Positions 35,492-44,318 of a DNA stretch of 64,000 nucleotides are shown piece by piece. The DNA comes from CAVSIP01 sp963728075 (lineage in GTDB: Bacteria; Actinomycetota; Actinomycetes; JAFAQI01; DASSKL01). The stretch is taken from NCBI GenBank assembly GCA_963728075.1, contig CAVSIP010000003.1, forward strand, positions 372,001-436,000. Direction: 5' to 3'. How positions within the stretch are numbered: position 1 is the first letter of the stretch; each line of letters opens with the position of its first letter. The translations under genes and the position numbers were made by a program. The notes beneath the pieces were generated by a model that searched no databases, was not told the DNA's origin, and was given only the letters and a program-made list of their open reading frames with translations.

Positions 35492-36520
35492 GTGCTCATC
35501 GCACAGCGCCCCACCCTCAGCGAAGAGGCGATCAGCGAGTCCCGGTCGCGGTTCGTCATCGAGCCGCTCGAGCCGGGTTTCGGCTACACGCTCGGCAACT
35601 CGCTGCGCCGCACCCTGCTCTCCTCGATCCCGGGTGCCTCGGTCACGAGCATCCGCGTCGAGGGCGTCCTGCACGAGTTCACGACCGTCCCGGGCGTGAA
35701 GGAGGACGTCACCGAGCTCATCCTCAACATCAAGGAGCTCGTCGTCTCCAGCGAGCACGACGAGCCCGTGGTGATGTACCTGCGCAAGCAGGGCCCCGGT
35801 GAGGTCACCGCGGCGGACATCGCCCCGCCGGCCGGCGTCGAGGTACACAACCCCGACCTGCACCTGGCCACCCTCAACGGCAAGGGCAAGCTCGAGATCG
35901 AGTTCACCGTCGAGCGCGGCCGTGGCTACGTGACCGCCGCGCAGAACAAGCAGCCCGGCCAGGAGATCGGCCGGATCCCCGTCGACTCGATCTACTCGCC
36001 GGTGCTCAAGGTGACCTACAAGGTCGAGGCGACCCGGGTCGAGCAGCGGACCGACTTCGACCGGCTGGTCGTCGACGTCGAGACCAAGCCCTCGATCACG
36101 CCGCGCACCGCGATGGCGAGCGCCGGCAAGACCCTCGTCGAGCTGTTCGGGCTGGCCCGCGAGCTCGACGAGATGGCGGAGGGCATCGACATCGGCCCCT
36201 CGCCGACGGACGCCGCTCTCGCGGCGGACCTCGCGCTGCCGGTGGAGGAGCTCGACCTCACCGTCCGCTCGTACAACTGCCTCAAGCGCGAGGGCATCCA
36301 CACCGTCGGTGAGCTGGTGGGCCGCAGCGAGGCCGACCTGCTGGACATCCGCAACTTCGGTGCGAAGTCCATCGACGAGGTCAAGGCCAAGCTGGCCGGT
36401 ATGGGCCTGGCCCTCAAGGACAGCCCGCCCGGGTTCGACCCGAGCACGGTCGTCGGCAGCTACGGCGCCGAGGACTACGCCGACGAGGCGACCGGTTACG
36501 AAGAGACCGAGCAGTACTGA
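35492..36520 (+). CDS. rpoA: RNA polymerase alpha subunit
   Basis: 342 residues from GTG 35492 with a strong AAGGAGG at 35477-35483. The N-terminal dimerisation domain (FVIEPLEPGFGYTLGNSLRR) and the C-terminal domain (TVRSYNCLKREGIHTVGELV, IRNFGAKSIDEVKAKLAGMG) are intact. The alpha-CTD helix-hairpin-helix contacts UP elements and activators. Confidence 0.97.
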   Translation: MLIAQRPTLSEEAISESRSRFVIEPLEPGFGYTLGNSLRRTLLSSIPGASVTSIRVEGVLHEFTTVPGVKEDVTELILNIKELVVSSEHDEPVVMYLRKQGPGEVTAADIAPPAGVEVHNPDLHLATLNGKGKLEIEFTVERGRGYVTAAQNKQPGQEIGRIPVDSIYSPVLKVTYKVEATRVEQRTDFDRLVVDVETKPSITPRTAMASAGKTLVELFGLARELDEMAEGIDIGPSPTDAALAADLALPVEELDLTVRSYNCLKREGIHTVGELVGRSEADLLDIRNFGAKSIDEVKAKLAGMGLALKDSPPGFDPSTVVGSYGAEDYADEATGYEETEQY

Positions 36521-36543
36521 ACCCCTCCTAGGAGACGGCTCCC

Positions 36544-37272
36544 ATGCCCACGCCCACGAAGGGCCCGCGCCTCGGCGGCGGCCCCGCGCACGAGCGGCTC
36601 ATGCTGGCGAACCTCGCCACGGCGCTGTTCGAGCACGGCCGCATCACGACCACCGTGGCCAAGGCCAAGCGGCTGCGCCCCGTCGCGGAGCGGCTGATCA
36701 CGTTCGCCAAGCGCGGTGACCTGCACGCCCGCCGCCAGGTCGCGCGCACCATCCGCGACAACGGCGTCGTGCACACGCTGTTCGCGGAGATCGGCCCGCG
36801 CTACGCCGAGCGGCCGGGTGGCTACACCCGGATCACCAAGGTCGGCCCGCGCAAGGGCGACAACGCCGACATGGCGGTGATCGAGCTGGTCGAGGGCCAG
36901 ACGGTCGCCCAGCAGGCCGTCGGTGAGGCCGAGGCCGCGCGGGGCAGCCGCTTCCGCGGTCGCCGTCGCCCGACCGGTGCCACCCGCGAGGCGGCGGCCG
37001 ACTTGGCCGCCGAGTCGGCGACGGCGGCCGCCGTCGCCGCGGAGGCCGAGGTCGAGGCGCCGGAGACCGGCGAGCCGGTGCCGGCCGAGGGCGACATCAC
37101 CGCGGCCGCGACGGCGGAGGAGACGGCCGAGGAGCAGGTCGCCGTGCCGGCCGAGGGCGGCGACACCGAGGTCGTCACCGAGAACGCCGAGGCCGGCCAA
37201 GGCGAGGAGGCCACGTCCGAGCAGACCGCGACCGCCGACGAGGAGTCGCCGGCCGAGGGTGAGAAGCCCTGA
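36544..37272 (+). CDS. rplQ: 50S ribosomal protein L17 with ~120-residue acidic tail
   Basis: 242 residues, about twice the usual 120-ish. Residues 1-120 are canonical L17 (MPTPTKGPRLGGGPAHERLM, GGYTRITKVGPRKGDNADMA). The remaining ~120 are Ala/Glu/Thr-rich low complexity, net acidic, with no recognised domain. Long L17 tails are known in some actinobacteria; this one is near the upper end of what I know. Last gene of the alpha unit; truA follows 7 bp downstream. Confidence 0.94.
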   Translation: MPTPTKGPRLGGGPAHERLMLANLATALFEHGRITTTVAKAKRLRPVAERLITFAKRGDLHARRQVARTIRDNGVVHTLFAEIGPRYAERPGGYTRITKVGPRKGDNADMAVIELVEGQTVAQQAVGEAEAARGSRFRGRRRPTGATREAAADLAAESATAAAVAAEAEVEAPETGEPVPAEGDITAAATAEETAEEQVAVPAEGGDTEVVTENAEAGQGEEATSEQTATADEESPAEGEKP

Positions 37273-37279
37273 GCGAGCG

Positions 37280-38125
37280 ATGAGCCGTGCCGACGGGCCC
37301 GCCGTCCCCTCCGGGGGTGGCGGGCCTGTTCGCGTCCGGCTCGACCTCGCCTACGACGGCGGCGGGTTCGCCGGCTGGGCCCGCCAGCCGGGGCTGCGCA
37401 CCGTCCAGGGCGTGGTCGAGCAGGCGCTGGCCACGGTGCTGCGCCAGCCGCCGCCGGTGCTCACCGTCGCGGGACGCACCGATGCCGGGGTGCACGCCCG
37501 TGGGCAGGTCTGCCACGCCGACCTGCCGGCCGTCCCGCCACCGTCCCTGGTCGCCCGGCTCGACGGTGTGCTGCCGGACGATGTCCGGGTCCGCTCGGTG
37601 ACGCTCGCACCGCCGGGTTTCGACGCCCGGTTCTCGGCGCTGTCCCGGGCGTACCGCTACCGGGTCGCCGACGGGTTCCGCGATCCGCTGCGCCGCCACG
37701 ACACGGTGACCCATCGCCGCCCGCTGGACCCGTCACGGATGGCCGAGGCCGCCGTCGGGCTGGTCGGTGAGCACGACTTCGCGGCGTACTGCCGCCGGCG
37801 CGAGGGGGCCAGCACCGTACGGACGCTGCAGCGGCTCGACGTCGCCCGCGACGCCGACGGCGTGGTGCTGCTCGACGTGGCGGCGGACGCCTTCTGCCAC
37901 AACATGGTGCGTGCGCTCGTGGGCGCGCTGCTCGCGGTGGGCGACGGCCGCCGGCCGCCGGACTGGCCCGCGCAGGTGCTCACCGCCGGCGTGCGCGACC
38001 CCGCTGTCACGGTGGCCCCCGCGTACGGGCTCACGCTGGTCAGCGTGCGCTACCCCGAGGCAGGCGAGGTCGGCGAGCGTGCCCGAGTCACCCGCGCCCG
38101 CCGCGGTCCGGCGAAACCGGGGTGA
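37280..38125 (+). CDS. truA: tRNA pseudouridine(38-40) synthase
   Basis: 281 residues from ATG 37280. The frame remains open upstream within rplQ, but homology begins at VRVRLDLAYDGGGFAGWARQ. The catalytic Asp is in the GRTDAGVHARGQVCH motif (about residue 71). Converts uridines 38-40 of the anticodon arm to pseudouridine. Its position after rplQ is conserved in bacteria. Confidence 0.94.
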   Translation: MSRADGPAVPSGGGGPVRVRLDLAYDGGGFAGWARQPGLRTVQGVVEQALATVLRQPPPVLTVAGRTDAGVHARGQVCHADLPAVPPPSLVARLDGVLPDDVRVRSVTLAPPGFDARFSALSRAYRYRVADGFRDPLRRHDTVTHRRPLDPSRMAEAAVGLVGEHDFAAYCRRREGASTVRTLQRLDVARDADGVVLLDVAADAFCHNMVRALVGALLAVGDGRRPPDWPAQVLTAGVRDPAVTVAPAYGLTLVSVRYPEAGEVGERARVTRARRGPAKPG

Positions 38126-38158
38126 CGGTCGGCAGTCGCCGGGGCAGACTGGCTGGTC

Positions 38159-39868
38159 GTGGGCCACGTCGACGTCGCGCATGTGACGCACGCGCTGCCG
38201 GACGGCCGGGTGCTGCTGGACGACGTGTCCTTCCGGGTCGGCGACGGCGCCAAGGTGGCGCTCGTCGGAGCCAACGGCTCCGGCAAGACCACGCTGCTAC
38301 GCATCGTCGCCGGTGACCTGCAGCCCGCGGACGGGACCGTGACCCGCAGCGGCGGGGTCGGCGTGATGCGTCAGTTCGTGGGCTCCGTCCGCGACGGCTC
38401 CACCGTCCGCGACCTGCTGGTGTCGGTGGCGCCGCCGCGGGTCGTGGCCGCGGCGGAGGCGCTCGACGCGGCGGAGCTGGCGATGATGGAGGCCGACGAC
38501 GAACCGACGCAGCTGCGCTACGCCCAGGCACTGGCCGACTGGGCCGACGCCGGCGGCTACGACGCGGAGGTGGTCTGGGACGTCTGCACGACCGCCGCCC
38601 TGGGCCTGCCGTACGACCGTGCGCAGTGGCGCGAGGTCCGTACCCTCTCCGGCGGCGAGCAGAAGCGGCTCGCGCTGGAGGCGCTGCTGCGCGGGCCCGA
38701 CGAGGTGCTGCTGCTCGACGAGCCCGACAACTACCTCGACGTGCCGGCCAAGCGGTGGCTCGAGGACGCCCTGCGGGACTCGCCCAAGACCGTGCTGTAC
38801 GTCTCCCACGACCGGGAGCTGCTCGCCCGTACCGCGACCCGCGTCGTCACCGTCGAGATCGGTGCCGCCGGCAACACCGTCTGGACGCACGGCGGCGGCT
38901 TCGCCGGCTACCACGATGCGCGCCGCGACCGGTTCGCGCGGCTGGAGGAGCTGCGCCGGCGGTGGGACGACAAGCACGAGCAGCTGCGCGAGCTGGTCCG
39001 CACGCTGCGGCAGAAGGCCGCGAACAACGACGGGATGGCCAGCCGGTACCAGGCCGCGGTGACCCGGCTGGCGAAGTTCGAGCAGGCCGGCCCTCCGCAG
39101 GCGGTGCCCCGCGAGCAGGACGTCCGCATGCGGCTGGCGGGCGGGCGCACGGGCAAGCGGGCGGTCGTGTGCGAGGACCTCGAGCTGACCGGTCTGATGC
39201 GGCCGTTCGACCTGGAGGTCTGGTACGGCGAGCGGGTGGCCGTGCTCGGCGGCAACGGCTCGGGCAAGTCGCACTTCCTGCGGCTGCTGGCCGCGGGCGG
39301 GAGCGACCCGGACCCCGAGCACCGCCCGGTGGACGACCTGGTCGTCCCCCCGGTGGCGCACACCGGGGCCGCGCGGCTGGGGGCGCGGGTGCGGCCGGGC
39401 TGGTTCGCCCAGACCCACGACCACCCCGAGCTGTACGGGCGCACGCTGCTCGACATCCTCTGGCGGGGCGACGGTCACCGGCGTGGGCTGGCCCGTGAGG
39501 AGGCCGCCCGGGCTCTGGACCGCTACGAGCTGGCCGTGGCCGCGGAGCAGGCATTCGAGTCCCTGTCGGGAGGGCAGCAGGCGCGGCTGCAGATCCTGCT
39601 GCTCGAGCTGTCCGGGGCCACGTTGCTGCTGCTCGACGAGCCGACCGACAACCTCGACCTGGTCAGCGCCCAGTCGCTCGAGGACGCGCTGGCGTCCTTC
39701 GACGGCACGGTGCTGGCCGTGACCCACGACCGGTGGTTCGCCCGGTCCTTCGACCGGTTCGTCGTCTTCGGCGCCGACGGCGAGGTCTACGAGGCGCCCG
39801 AGCCGGTCTGGGACGAGCGCCGCCCCGTCCGCCAGCCCGGCGCCAGGTCACCTTCGTGCGGCCCATGA
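38159..39868 (+). CDS. ABC-F family ATPase
   Basis: 569 residues, GTG start, two ABC domains and no membrane segments. Domain 1: Walker A GANGSGKTT (about residue 40), signature LSGGEQKRL, Walker B LLLDEPDNYLDVP. Linker with charged helices around residues 250-320 (RRRWDDKHEQLRELVRTLRQ). Domain 2: GGNGSGKSHF, LSGGQQARL, LLLDEPTDNLDL. ABC-F proteins act on the ribosome, either as translation factors or as antibiotic target protection. The conserved position before rplM in actinobacteria suggests a housekeeping role, but an antibiotic-resistance function cannot be excluded. A CAGACT element 8 bases before the start suggests its own leaderless promoter. Confidence 0.9.
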   Translation: MGHVDVAHVTHALPDGRVLLDDVSFRVGDGAKVALVGANGSGKTTLLRIVAGDLQPADGTVTRSGGVGVMRQFVGSVRDGSTVRDLLVSVAPPRVVAAAEALDAAELAMMEADDEPTQLRYAQALADWADAGGYDAEVVWDVCTTAALGLPYDRAQWREVRTLSGGEQKRLALEALLRGPDEVLLLDEPDNYLDVPAKRWLEDALRDSPKTVLYVSHDRELLARTATRVVTVEIGAAGNTVWTHGGGFAGYHDARRDRFARLEELRRRWDDKHEQLRELVRTLRQKAANNDGMASRYQAAVTRLAKFEQAGPPQAVPREQDVRMRLAGGRTGKRAVVCEDLELTGLMRPFDLEVWYGERVAVLGGNGSGKSHFLRLLAAGGSDPDPEHRPVDDLVVPPVAHTGAARLGARVRPGWFAQTHDHPELYGRTLLDILWRGDGHRRGLAREEAARALDRYELAVAAEQAFESLSGGQQARLQILLLELSGATLLLLDEPTDNLDLVSAQSLEDALASFDGTVLAVTHDRWFARSFDRFVVFGADGEVYEAPEPVWDERRPVRQPGARSPSCGP

Positions 39869-39933
39869 CCCTCTTCGTGCGGCCAGGTGTGGTCTGGCGA
39901 TCTTGGTTGACCCCAGCAGGCCGCACGAAGGTG
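39849..39933. repeat. Inverted-repeat element at the ABC-F 3' end
   Basis: A perfect 15-bp inverted repeat (39849-39863 CACCTTCGTGCGGCC, and 39919-39933) surrounds 55 bases. A third, direct copy of TTCGTGCGGCC lies at 39874-39884. The left arm overlaps the end of the ABC-F gene. It could be a terminator with alternative pairings (either left copy can pair with the right) or a small palindromic repeat. No other copies were noticed in the window. Confidence 0.6.
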
Positions 39934-39967
39934 TGGGGTGGTGGCTGGTAGGTGGCGTGGGGCGGCT

Positions 39968-39997
39968 TTGACCGGCCGGACGGGTGACGGTTATCCT
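39968..39997 (+). promoter_or_regulatory. Probable rplM-rpsI promoter
   Basis: TTGACC (39968-39973), an 18-base spacer and TATCCT (39992-39997), giving a leader of about 70 bases before the rplM GTG at 40073. Same design as the rpsL promoter. Confidence 0.65.
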
Positions 39998-40072
39998 GTT
40001 CGGGTTGTGCGTGCGCCGCTGCGTGCGCGCAGTACGACTCACCGACCCTATCGATCACGACGAGGCCTCACC

Positions 40073-40516
40073 GTGCGCACGTACAGCCCGAAGTCCGCGG
40101 ACGTCCAGCGGCAGTGGCACGTCATCGACGCCACTGACGTGGTGCTCGGCCGGCTGGCCAGCCAGACCGCCCGTCTGCTGCGCGGCAAGCACAAGCCGTA
40201 CTTCGCGCCGCACGTCGACACCGGCGACTTCGTCATCGTCGTCAACGCCGCCAAGGTGGCGCTCACTGGCAACAAGCGGCAGCAGAAGATCGCCTACCGC
40301 CACTCCGGTTACCCGGGCGGCCTCAAGCGCACTCCGTACGAGGAGCTGCTCACGCGCCGGCCGGAGAAGGCGATCGAGAAGGCCGTGAAGGGCATGCTGC
40401 CGGCCGGCACGCTCGGCCGCCAGATGCTCTCCAAGCTCAAGGTGTACGCCGGCCCCGAGCACCCGCACCAGGCTCAGCAGCCGACGCCGTACACCCTCAA
40501 CCAGGTCGCCCAGTAA
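40073..40516 (+). CDS. rplM: 50S ribosomal protein L13
   Basis: 147 residues from GTG 40073 (VRTYSPKSADVQRQWHVIDA), the normal length; the open frame upstream includes the promoter and is non-coding. Motifs ATDVVLGRLASQTARLLRGK and KAIEKAVKGMLPAGTLGRQM. Early 50S assembly protein; paired with rpsI as in most bacteria. Confidence 0.95.
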   Translation: MRTYSPKSADVQRQWHVIDATDVVLGRLASQTARLLRGKHKPYFAPHVDTGDFVIVVNAAKVALTGNKRQQKIAYRHSGYPGGLKRTPYEELLTRRPEKAIEKAVKGMLPAGTLGRQMLSKLKVYAGPEHPHQAQQPTPYTLNQVAQ

Positions 40517-40530
40517 GGACTCGCGAGAAC

Positions 40531-41073
40531 GTGACCGACTCCCCGCTCACCGGTACCGAGACTGCTCCGGAGACCGTCCAGGACGCTGCCGACCTCGGCG
40601 CGCCGGCGACCACCGTCCCCGAGCCGGTCGACCTGTCCAGCCTGCCCGAGGGCAACCCCGACGCGCCGCGGCCGCGAGCCGTGGCGTCCGGCCCCGGTGC
40701 GGCCACGGGCCGGCGCAAGGAAGCCGTCGCCCGGGTGCGCATCGTGCCCGGCACCGGCCAGTGGACGATCAACGGGCGTTCGCTCGACGAGTACTTCCCG
40801 AACAAGGTCCACCAGCAGATCGTCACCGAGCCGTTCCGCACCCTGGAGATGGACGGCGCCTTCGACGTCATCGCCCGCATCGACGGGGGCGGTGTCTCCG
40901 GTCAGGCCGGCGCGCTGCGGCTCGGCCTCGCGCGCGCCCTCACCGTGGTGGACATCGAGAACCGGCCGACGATGAAGAAGGCCGGCTTCCTCACCCGCGA
41001 CCCCCGGGTGAAGGAGCGCAAGAAGTACGGCCTGAAGAAGGCCCGCAAGGCCCCGCAGTACAGCAAGCGCTGA
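40531..41073 (+). CDS. rpsI: 30S ribosomal protein S9 with N-terminal extension
   Basis: 180 residues, GTG start. A ~52-residue Pro/Ala/Glu/Thr-rich N-terminal extension precedes the S9 core (GRRKEAVARVRIVPGTGQWT) and the basic C-terminal tail ending KKARKAPQYSKR, which reaches the P-site tRNA. Mycobacterial S9 also has an extension, somewhat shorter. Confidence 0.95.
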   Translation: MTDSPLTGTETAPETVQDAADLGAPATTVPEPVDLSSLPEGNPDAPRPRAVASGPGAATGRRKEAVARVRIVPGTGQWTINGRSLDEYFPNKVHQQIVTEPFRTLEMDGAFDVIARIDGGGVSGQAGALRLGLARALTVVDIENRPTMKKAGFLTRDPRVKERKKYGLKKARKAPQYSKR

Positions 41074-41110
41074 TGCGCCGTCCGGCTGGCGCGCTGCTGC
41101 ACCGGGTCTG

Positions 41111-42439
41111 ATGGGGCGGCTGTTCGGCACCGACGGGGTTCGCGGCGTCGCCAACGACGACCTGACTGCGGAGCTGGCTCTCGACCTCGCGGTCGCGGCC
41201 GCTCACGTGCTGGTCGAGCGGTCGGGCGACTCGCGGCCCGTCGCGGTCGTCGGCCGTGACCCACGCGCCTCCGGCGAGTTCCTCGAGGCGGCGGTGGTCG
41301 CAGGCCTCGCGAGCGCCGGCGTCGACGTGCTGCGGGTCGGCGTGGTTCCCACCCCCGCGGTCGCGTACCTCACCACTGCGCTCGGCGCGCGCGTCGGCGT
41401 CATGCTCTCCGCGAGCCACAACCCGATGCCCGACAACGGGATCAAGTTCTTCGACGCGAACGGCTTCAAGCTGCCGGACTCCGTCGAGGACGAGATCGAG
41501 CGCCGGCTGCGCGAGCCCTGGCCGCACCCGACCGGCGCGGAGGTGGGCCGCGTGCACGACGACCCCGCCGCCGTCGACCGCTACCTCCGGCACCTCGTCG
41601 ACAGCGTCCCCCACGACCTCGAGGGGCTCAAGGTGGTCGTGGACTGCGCCCACGGTGCGGCGTACGCAGCCGCGCCGGCGGCTCTGCGCGCTGCGGGCGC
41701 GGAGGTCGTCGCGATCGGCGACCGGCCGGACGGGCTGAACATCAACGACGGAGTCGGCTCCAACCATCCCGAGCACGTCGCCGCGGTGGTCCTCGAGACC
41801 GGCGCGGACGTCGGCATCGCCCACGACGGTGACGCGGACCGCTGTGTCGCCGTGGCCGCGGACGGCACGGTCGTCGACGGGGACGCGATCCTCGCGGTCC
41901 TCGCGCTGTCCCTGCACCGCGAAGGCCGGCTGAGGAACGACACGGTGGTCACGACCGTGATGACGAACCTGGGCTTCAAGCGGGCGATGGGTACGCACGG
42001 CCTGCAGGTCGTGGAGACCCCGGTGGGCGACCGGTACGTGCTCGAGGAGCTGCGCCGCGGCGGTTACACGCTGGGCGGTGAGCAGTCCGGGCACGTGGTG
42101 TTCCTCGACCACGCCACGACCGGGGACGGCGTGCTCACCGCCCTGCAGCTGCTGTCGCGGGTCGCCGCGTCCCGCCGTCCGCTGAGCGAGCTCGCCGCGG
42201 TCATGGAGCGGATGCCGCAGGTGCTGGTCAACGTCCGGGTGCCGGACAAGGCCGCGGCGATGGAGTCTGCCGAGCTGGCGGACGCGGTGCGCGCGGCCGA
42301 GACCGAGCTCGGTGACACCGGGCGGGTGCTCGTCCGGCCCAGCGGCACCGAGCCGGTCGTCCGGGTGATGGTCGAGGCGGCGACGGAGGAGGCGGCGCGC
42401 ACCACCGCCGACCGGGTCGCCGCCGCGATCTCCGGCTGA
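41111..42439 (+). CDS. glmM: Phosphoglucosamine mutase
   Basis: 442 residues. The phosphoserine active site is S102 in MLSASHNPMPDNG; the metal loop DGDADR lies near residue 240 and the sugar-binding GEQSGH near 320; the C-terminal phosphate loop is RPSGTEPVVRVMVE. Converts glucosamine-6-P to glucosamine-1-P for UDP-GlcNAc. Immediately precedes glmS, the enzyme that supplies its substrate. It starts 37 bp after rpsI, so may be co-transcribed with the ribosomal genes. Confidence 0.95.
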   Translation: MGRLFGTDGVRGVANDDLTAELALDLAVAAAHVLVERSGDSRPVAVVGRDPRASGEFLEAAVVAGLASAGVDVLRVGVVPTPAVAYLTTALGARVGVMLSASHNPMPDNGIKFFDANGFKLPDSVEDEIERRLREPWPHPTGAEVGRVHDDPAAVDRYLRHLVDSVPHDLEGLKVVVDCAHGAAYAAAPAALRAAGAEVVAIGDRPDGLNINDGVGSNHPEHVAAVVLETGADVGIAHDGDADRCVAVAADGTVVDGDAILAVLALSLHREGRLRNDTVVTTVMTNLGFKRAMGTHGLQVVETPVGDRYVLEELRRGGYTLGGEQSGHVVFLDHATTGDGVLTALQLLSRVAASRRPLSELAAVMERMPQVLVNVRVPDKAAAMESAELADAVRAAETELGDTGRVLVRPSGTEPVVRVMVEAATEEAARTTADRVAAAISG

Positions 42440-42447
42440 GGAGGCCG

Positions 42448-42453
42448 TACCCT
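42448..42453 (+). promoter_or_regulatory. -10 box for a leaderless glmS transcript
   Basis: TACCCT ends 7 bases before the GTG start of glmS. In actinobacteria a TAnnnT at this distance commonly marks a leaderless mRNA whose 5' end is the start codon. There is no good -35 and no strong ribosome site close to the start. Confidence 0.45.
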
Positions 42454-42460
42454 CGTTCCC

Positions 42461-44302
42461 GTGTGCGGGATCGTGGGGTACGTCGGCGGCCAGCAGGCGC
42501 TGCAGGTCGTGATGGACGGGCTGCGGCGGCTGGAGTACCGCGGGTACGACAGCGCCGGGGTCGCCATCCTCGACGGTGAGCTCGCCGTCGCGCGCAAGGC
42601 CGGGAAGCTGGCGAACCTCGACAAGGCGCTGGCAGAGGTCGACGAGCCGATGCGCGGCACGCTCGGCATCGGCCACACCCGCTGGGCGACCCACGGCCCG
42701 CCGAACGACCGCAACGCCCACCCGCACCTGTCCTGCGACGGCGCGGTGGCCGTCGTGCACAACGGCATCATCGAGAACTTCGCCGCCCTGCGCGCCGACC
42801 TGGAGCAGCGCGGCCACAACCTGGAGAGCGACACCGACACCGAGGTCGTCGCCCACCTCCTGGAGGAACGGTACGACGGCGACCTCGCCGAGGCGATGCG
42901 CAGCGTGTGCCGCGACCTCGACGGCGCGTTCACCCTGGTGGCCGTGCACCGGGACGCGCCGGACGTGGTGGTCGGCGCGCGCCGCAACTCCCCGCTCGTC
43001 GTCGGGCTCGGCGACGGGGAGAACTTCCTCGCCAGTGACGTCGCCGCGTTCATCGCGCACACCCGTGACGCGCTGGAGCTGGGCCAGGACCAGGTCGTGG
43101 AGCTGCGCCGCGACGGCGTGACCGTCACCGGGTTCGACGGCGCGGCGGCCGAGGGCAAGCCCTACCGCGTCGACTGGGACGCGGGCGCCGCCGAGCGGGG
43201 TGGCTACGACAACTTCATGCAGAAGGAGATCGCCGAGCAGCCCCAGGCGGTGGCCGACACCCTGCGCGGCCGGCTCACCGAGTACGGCGACATCGCTCTC
43301 GACGAGGTGCGGCTCTCCGACGACGAGCTGCGCGACATCGACAAGGTGTTCATCGTCGCCTGCGGGTCGGCCTTCCATGCCGGGCTCGTCGCCAAGTACG
43401 CGATCGAGCACTGGACGCGCGTCCCGGTGGAGGTCGAGTACGCCAGCGAGTTCCGCTACCGCGACCCGGTGCTCGACCGGTCGACGCTGGTGATCGCGAT
43501 CAGCCAGAGCGGCGAGACGATGGACACGCTGATGGCGGTGCGGCACGCCCGCGAGCAGGGTGCCCGGGTCCTCGCCATCTGCAACACGAACGGCTCGACG
43601 ATCCCCCGCGAGTCCGACGCGGTCCTCTACACCCGGGCCGGGCCCGAGGTGGGCGTCGCGGCGACCAAGACCTTCCTCACGCAGGTGACGGCGGCCTACC
43701 TCGTCGGCCTGCACCTCGCCCGGGTGCGCGGCACCAAGTACGGCGACGAGGTGACGGGTGTCCTCCAGCAGCTCGAGCTGGTCCCGCGGCTGGTCGAGGG
43801 CGTGCTCGGGGAGCTGGGGGCCGTGCGTACCCTCGCCCGCGACCTGGTCGACGCCAAGGCGGTGCTGTTCCTCGGCCGCCACGTGGGCTACCCGGTGGCG
43901 CTCGAGGGTGCGCTGAAGCTCAAGGAGCTCGCCTACATGCACGCCGAGGCGTTCCCGGCGGGCGAGCTCAAGCACGGCCCGATCGCGCTGATCGAGGACG
44001 GGCTGCCGGTCGTGGTGGTGATGCCGTCGCAGCGCGGTCGCGGCCCGTTGCACGGCAAGATGGTCAGCAACATCCAGGAGGTCCGGGCCCGGGGGGCGCG
44101 CACCATCGTGATCGCCGAGGACGGCGACGACGAGGTGCTGCCCTTCGCGGACACGGTGATCCGGGTGCCGCCGACGCCGACGCTGCTGGCCCCACTGGTC
44201 GCGACGCTGCCGCTGCAGGTGTTCGCCTGCGAGCTCGCCCTGGCGCGGGGCAACGACGTCGACCAGCCCCGCAACCTCGCCAAGTCGGTCACCGTCGAGT
44301 GA
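42461..44302 (+). CDS. glmS: Glutamine--fructose-6-phosphate aminotransferase (isomerising)
   Basis: 613 residues. The N-terminal nucleophile Cys follows the start (V/M-CGIVGYVGG). The glutaminase domain (1 to ~220; THGPPNDRNAHPH, HNGIIEN) is joined to two SIS domains (CGSAFHAGL and ISQSGETMDTL at about 300-350; FLGRHVGYPVALEGALKLKE). Ends LAKSVTVE as in all GlmS. Makes glucosamine-6-P, first step to UDP-GlcNAc. The start is GTG TGC GGG; no glmS ribozyme is visible in the 21-bp gap. Confidence 0.96.
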   Translation: MCGIVGYVGGQQALQVVMDGLRRLEYRGYDSAGVAILDGELAVARKAGKLANLDKALAEVDEPMRGTLGIGHTRWATHGPPNDRNAHPHLSCDGAVAVVHNGIIENFAALRADLEQRGHNLESDTDTEVVAHLLEERYDGDLAEAMRSVCRDLDGAFTLVAVHRDAPDVVVGARRNSPLVVGLGDGENFLASDVAAFIAHTRDALELGQDQVVELRRDGVTVTGFDGAAAEGKPYRVDWDAGAAERGGYDNFMQKEIAEQPQAVADTLRGRLTEYGDIALDEVRLSDDELRDIDKVFIVACGSAFHAGLVAKYAIEHWTRVPVEVEYASEFRYRDPVLDRSTLVIAISQSGETMDTLMAVRHAREQGARVLAICNTNGSTIPRESDAVLYTRAGPEVGVAATKTFLTQVTAAYLVGLHLARVRGTKYGDEVTGVLQQLELVPRLVEGVLGELGAVRTLARDLVDAKAVLFLGRHVGYPVALEGALKLKELAYMHAEAFPAGELKHGPIALIEDGLPVVVVMPSQRGRGPLHGKMVSNIQEVRARGARTIVIAEDGDDEVLPFADTVIRVPPTPTLLAPLVATLPLQVFACELALARGNDVDQPRNLAKSVTVE

Positions 44303-44318
44303 CCTGCAGCAGGCCGCG

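Noticed and set aside
42440..42460. glmS ribozyme
   Set aside because: The gap before glmS is only 21 bases, far too short for a glmS ribozyme, which is also not typical of actinobacteria.
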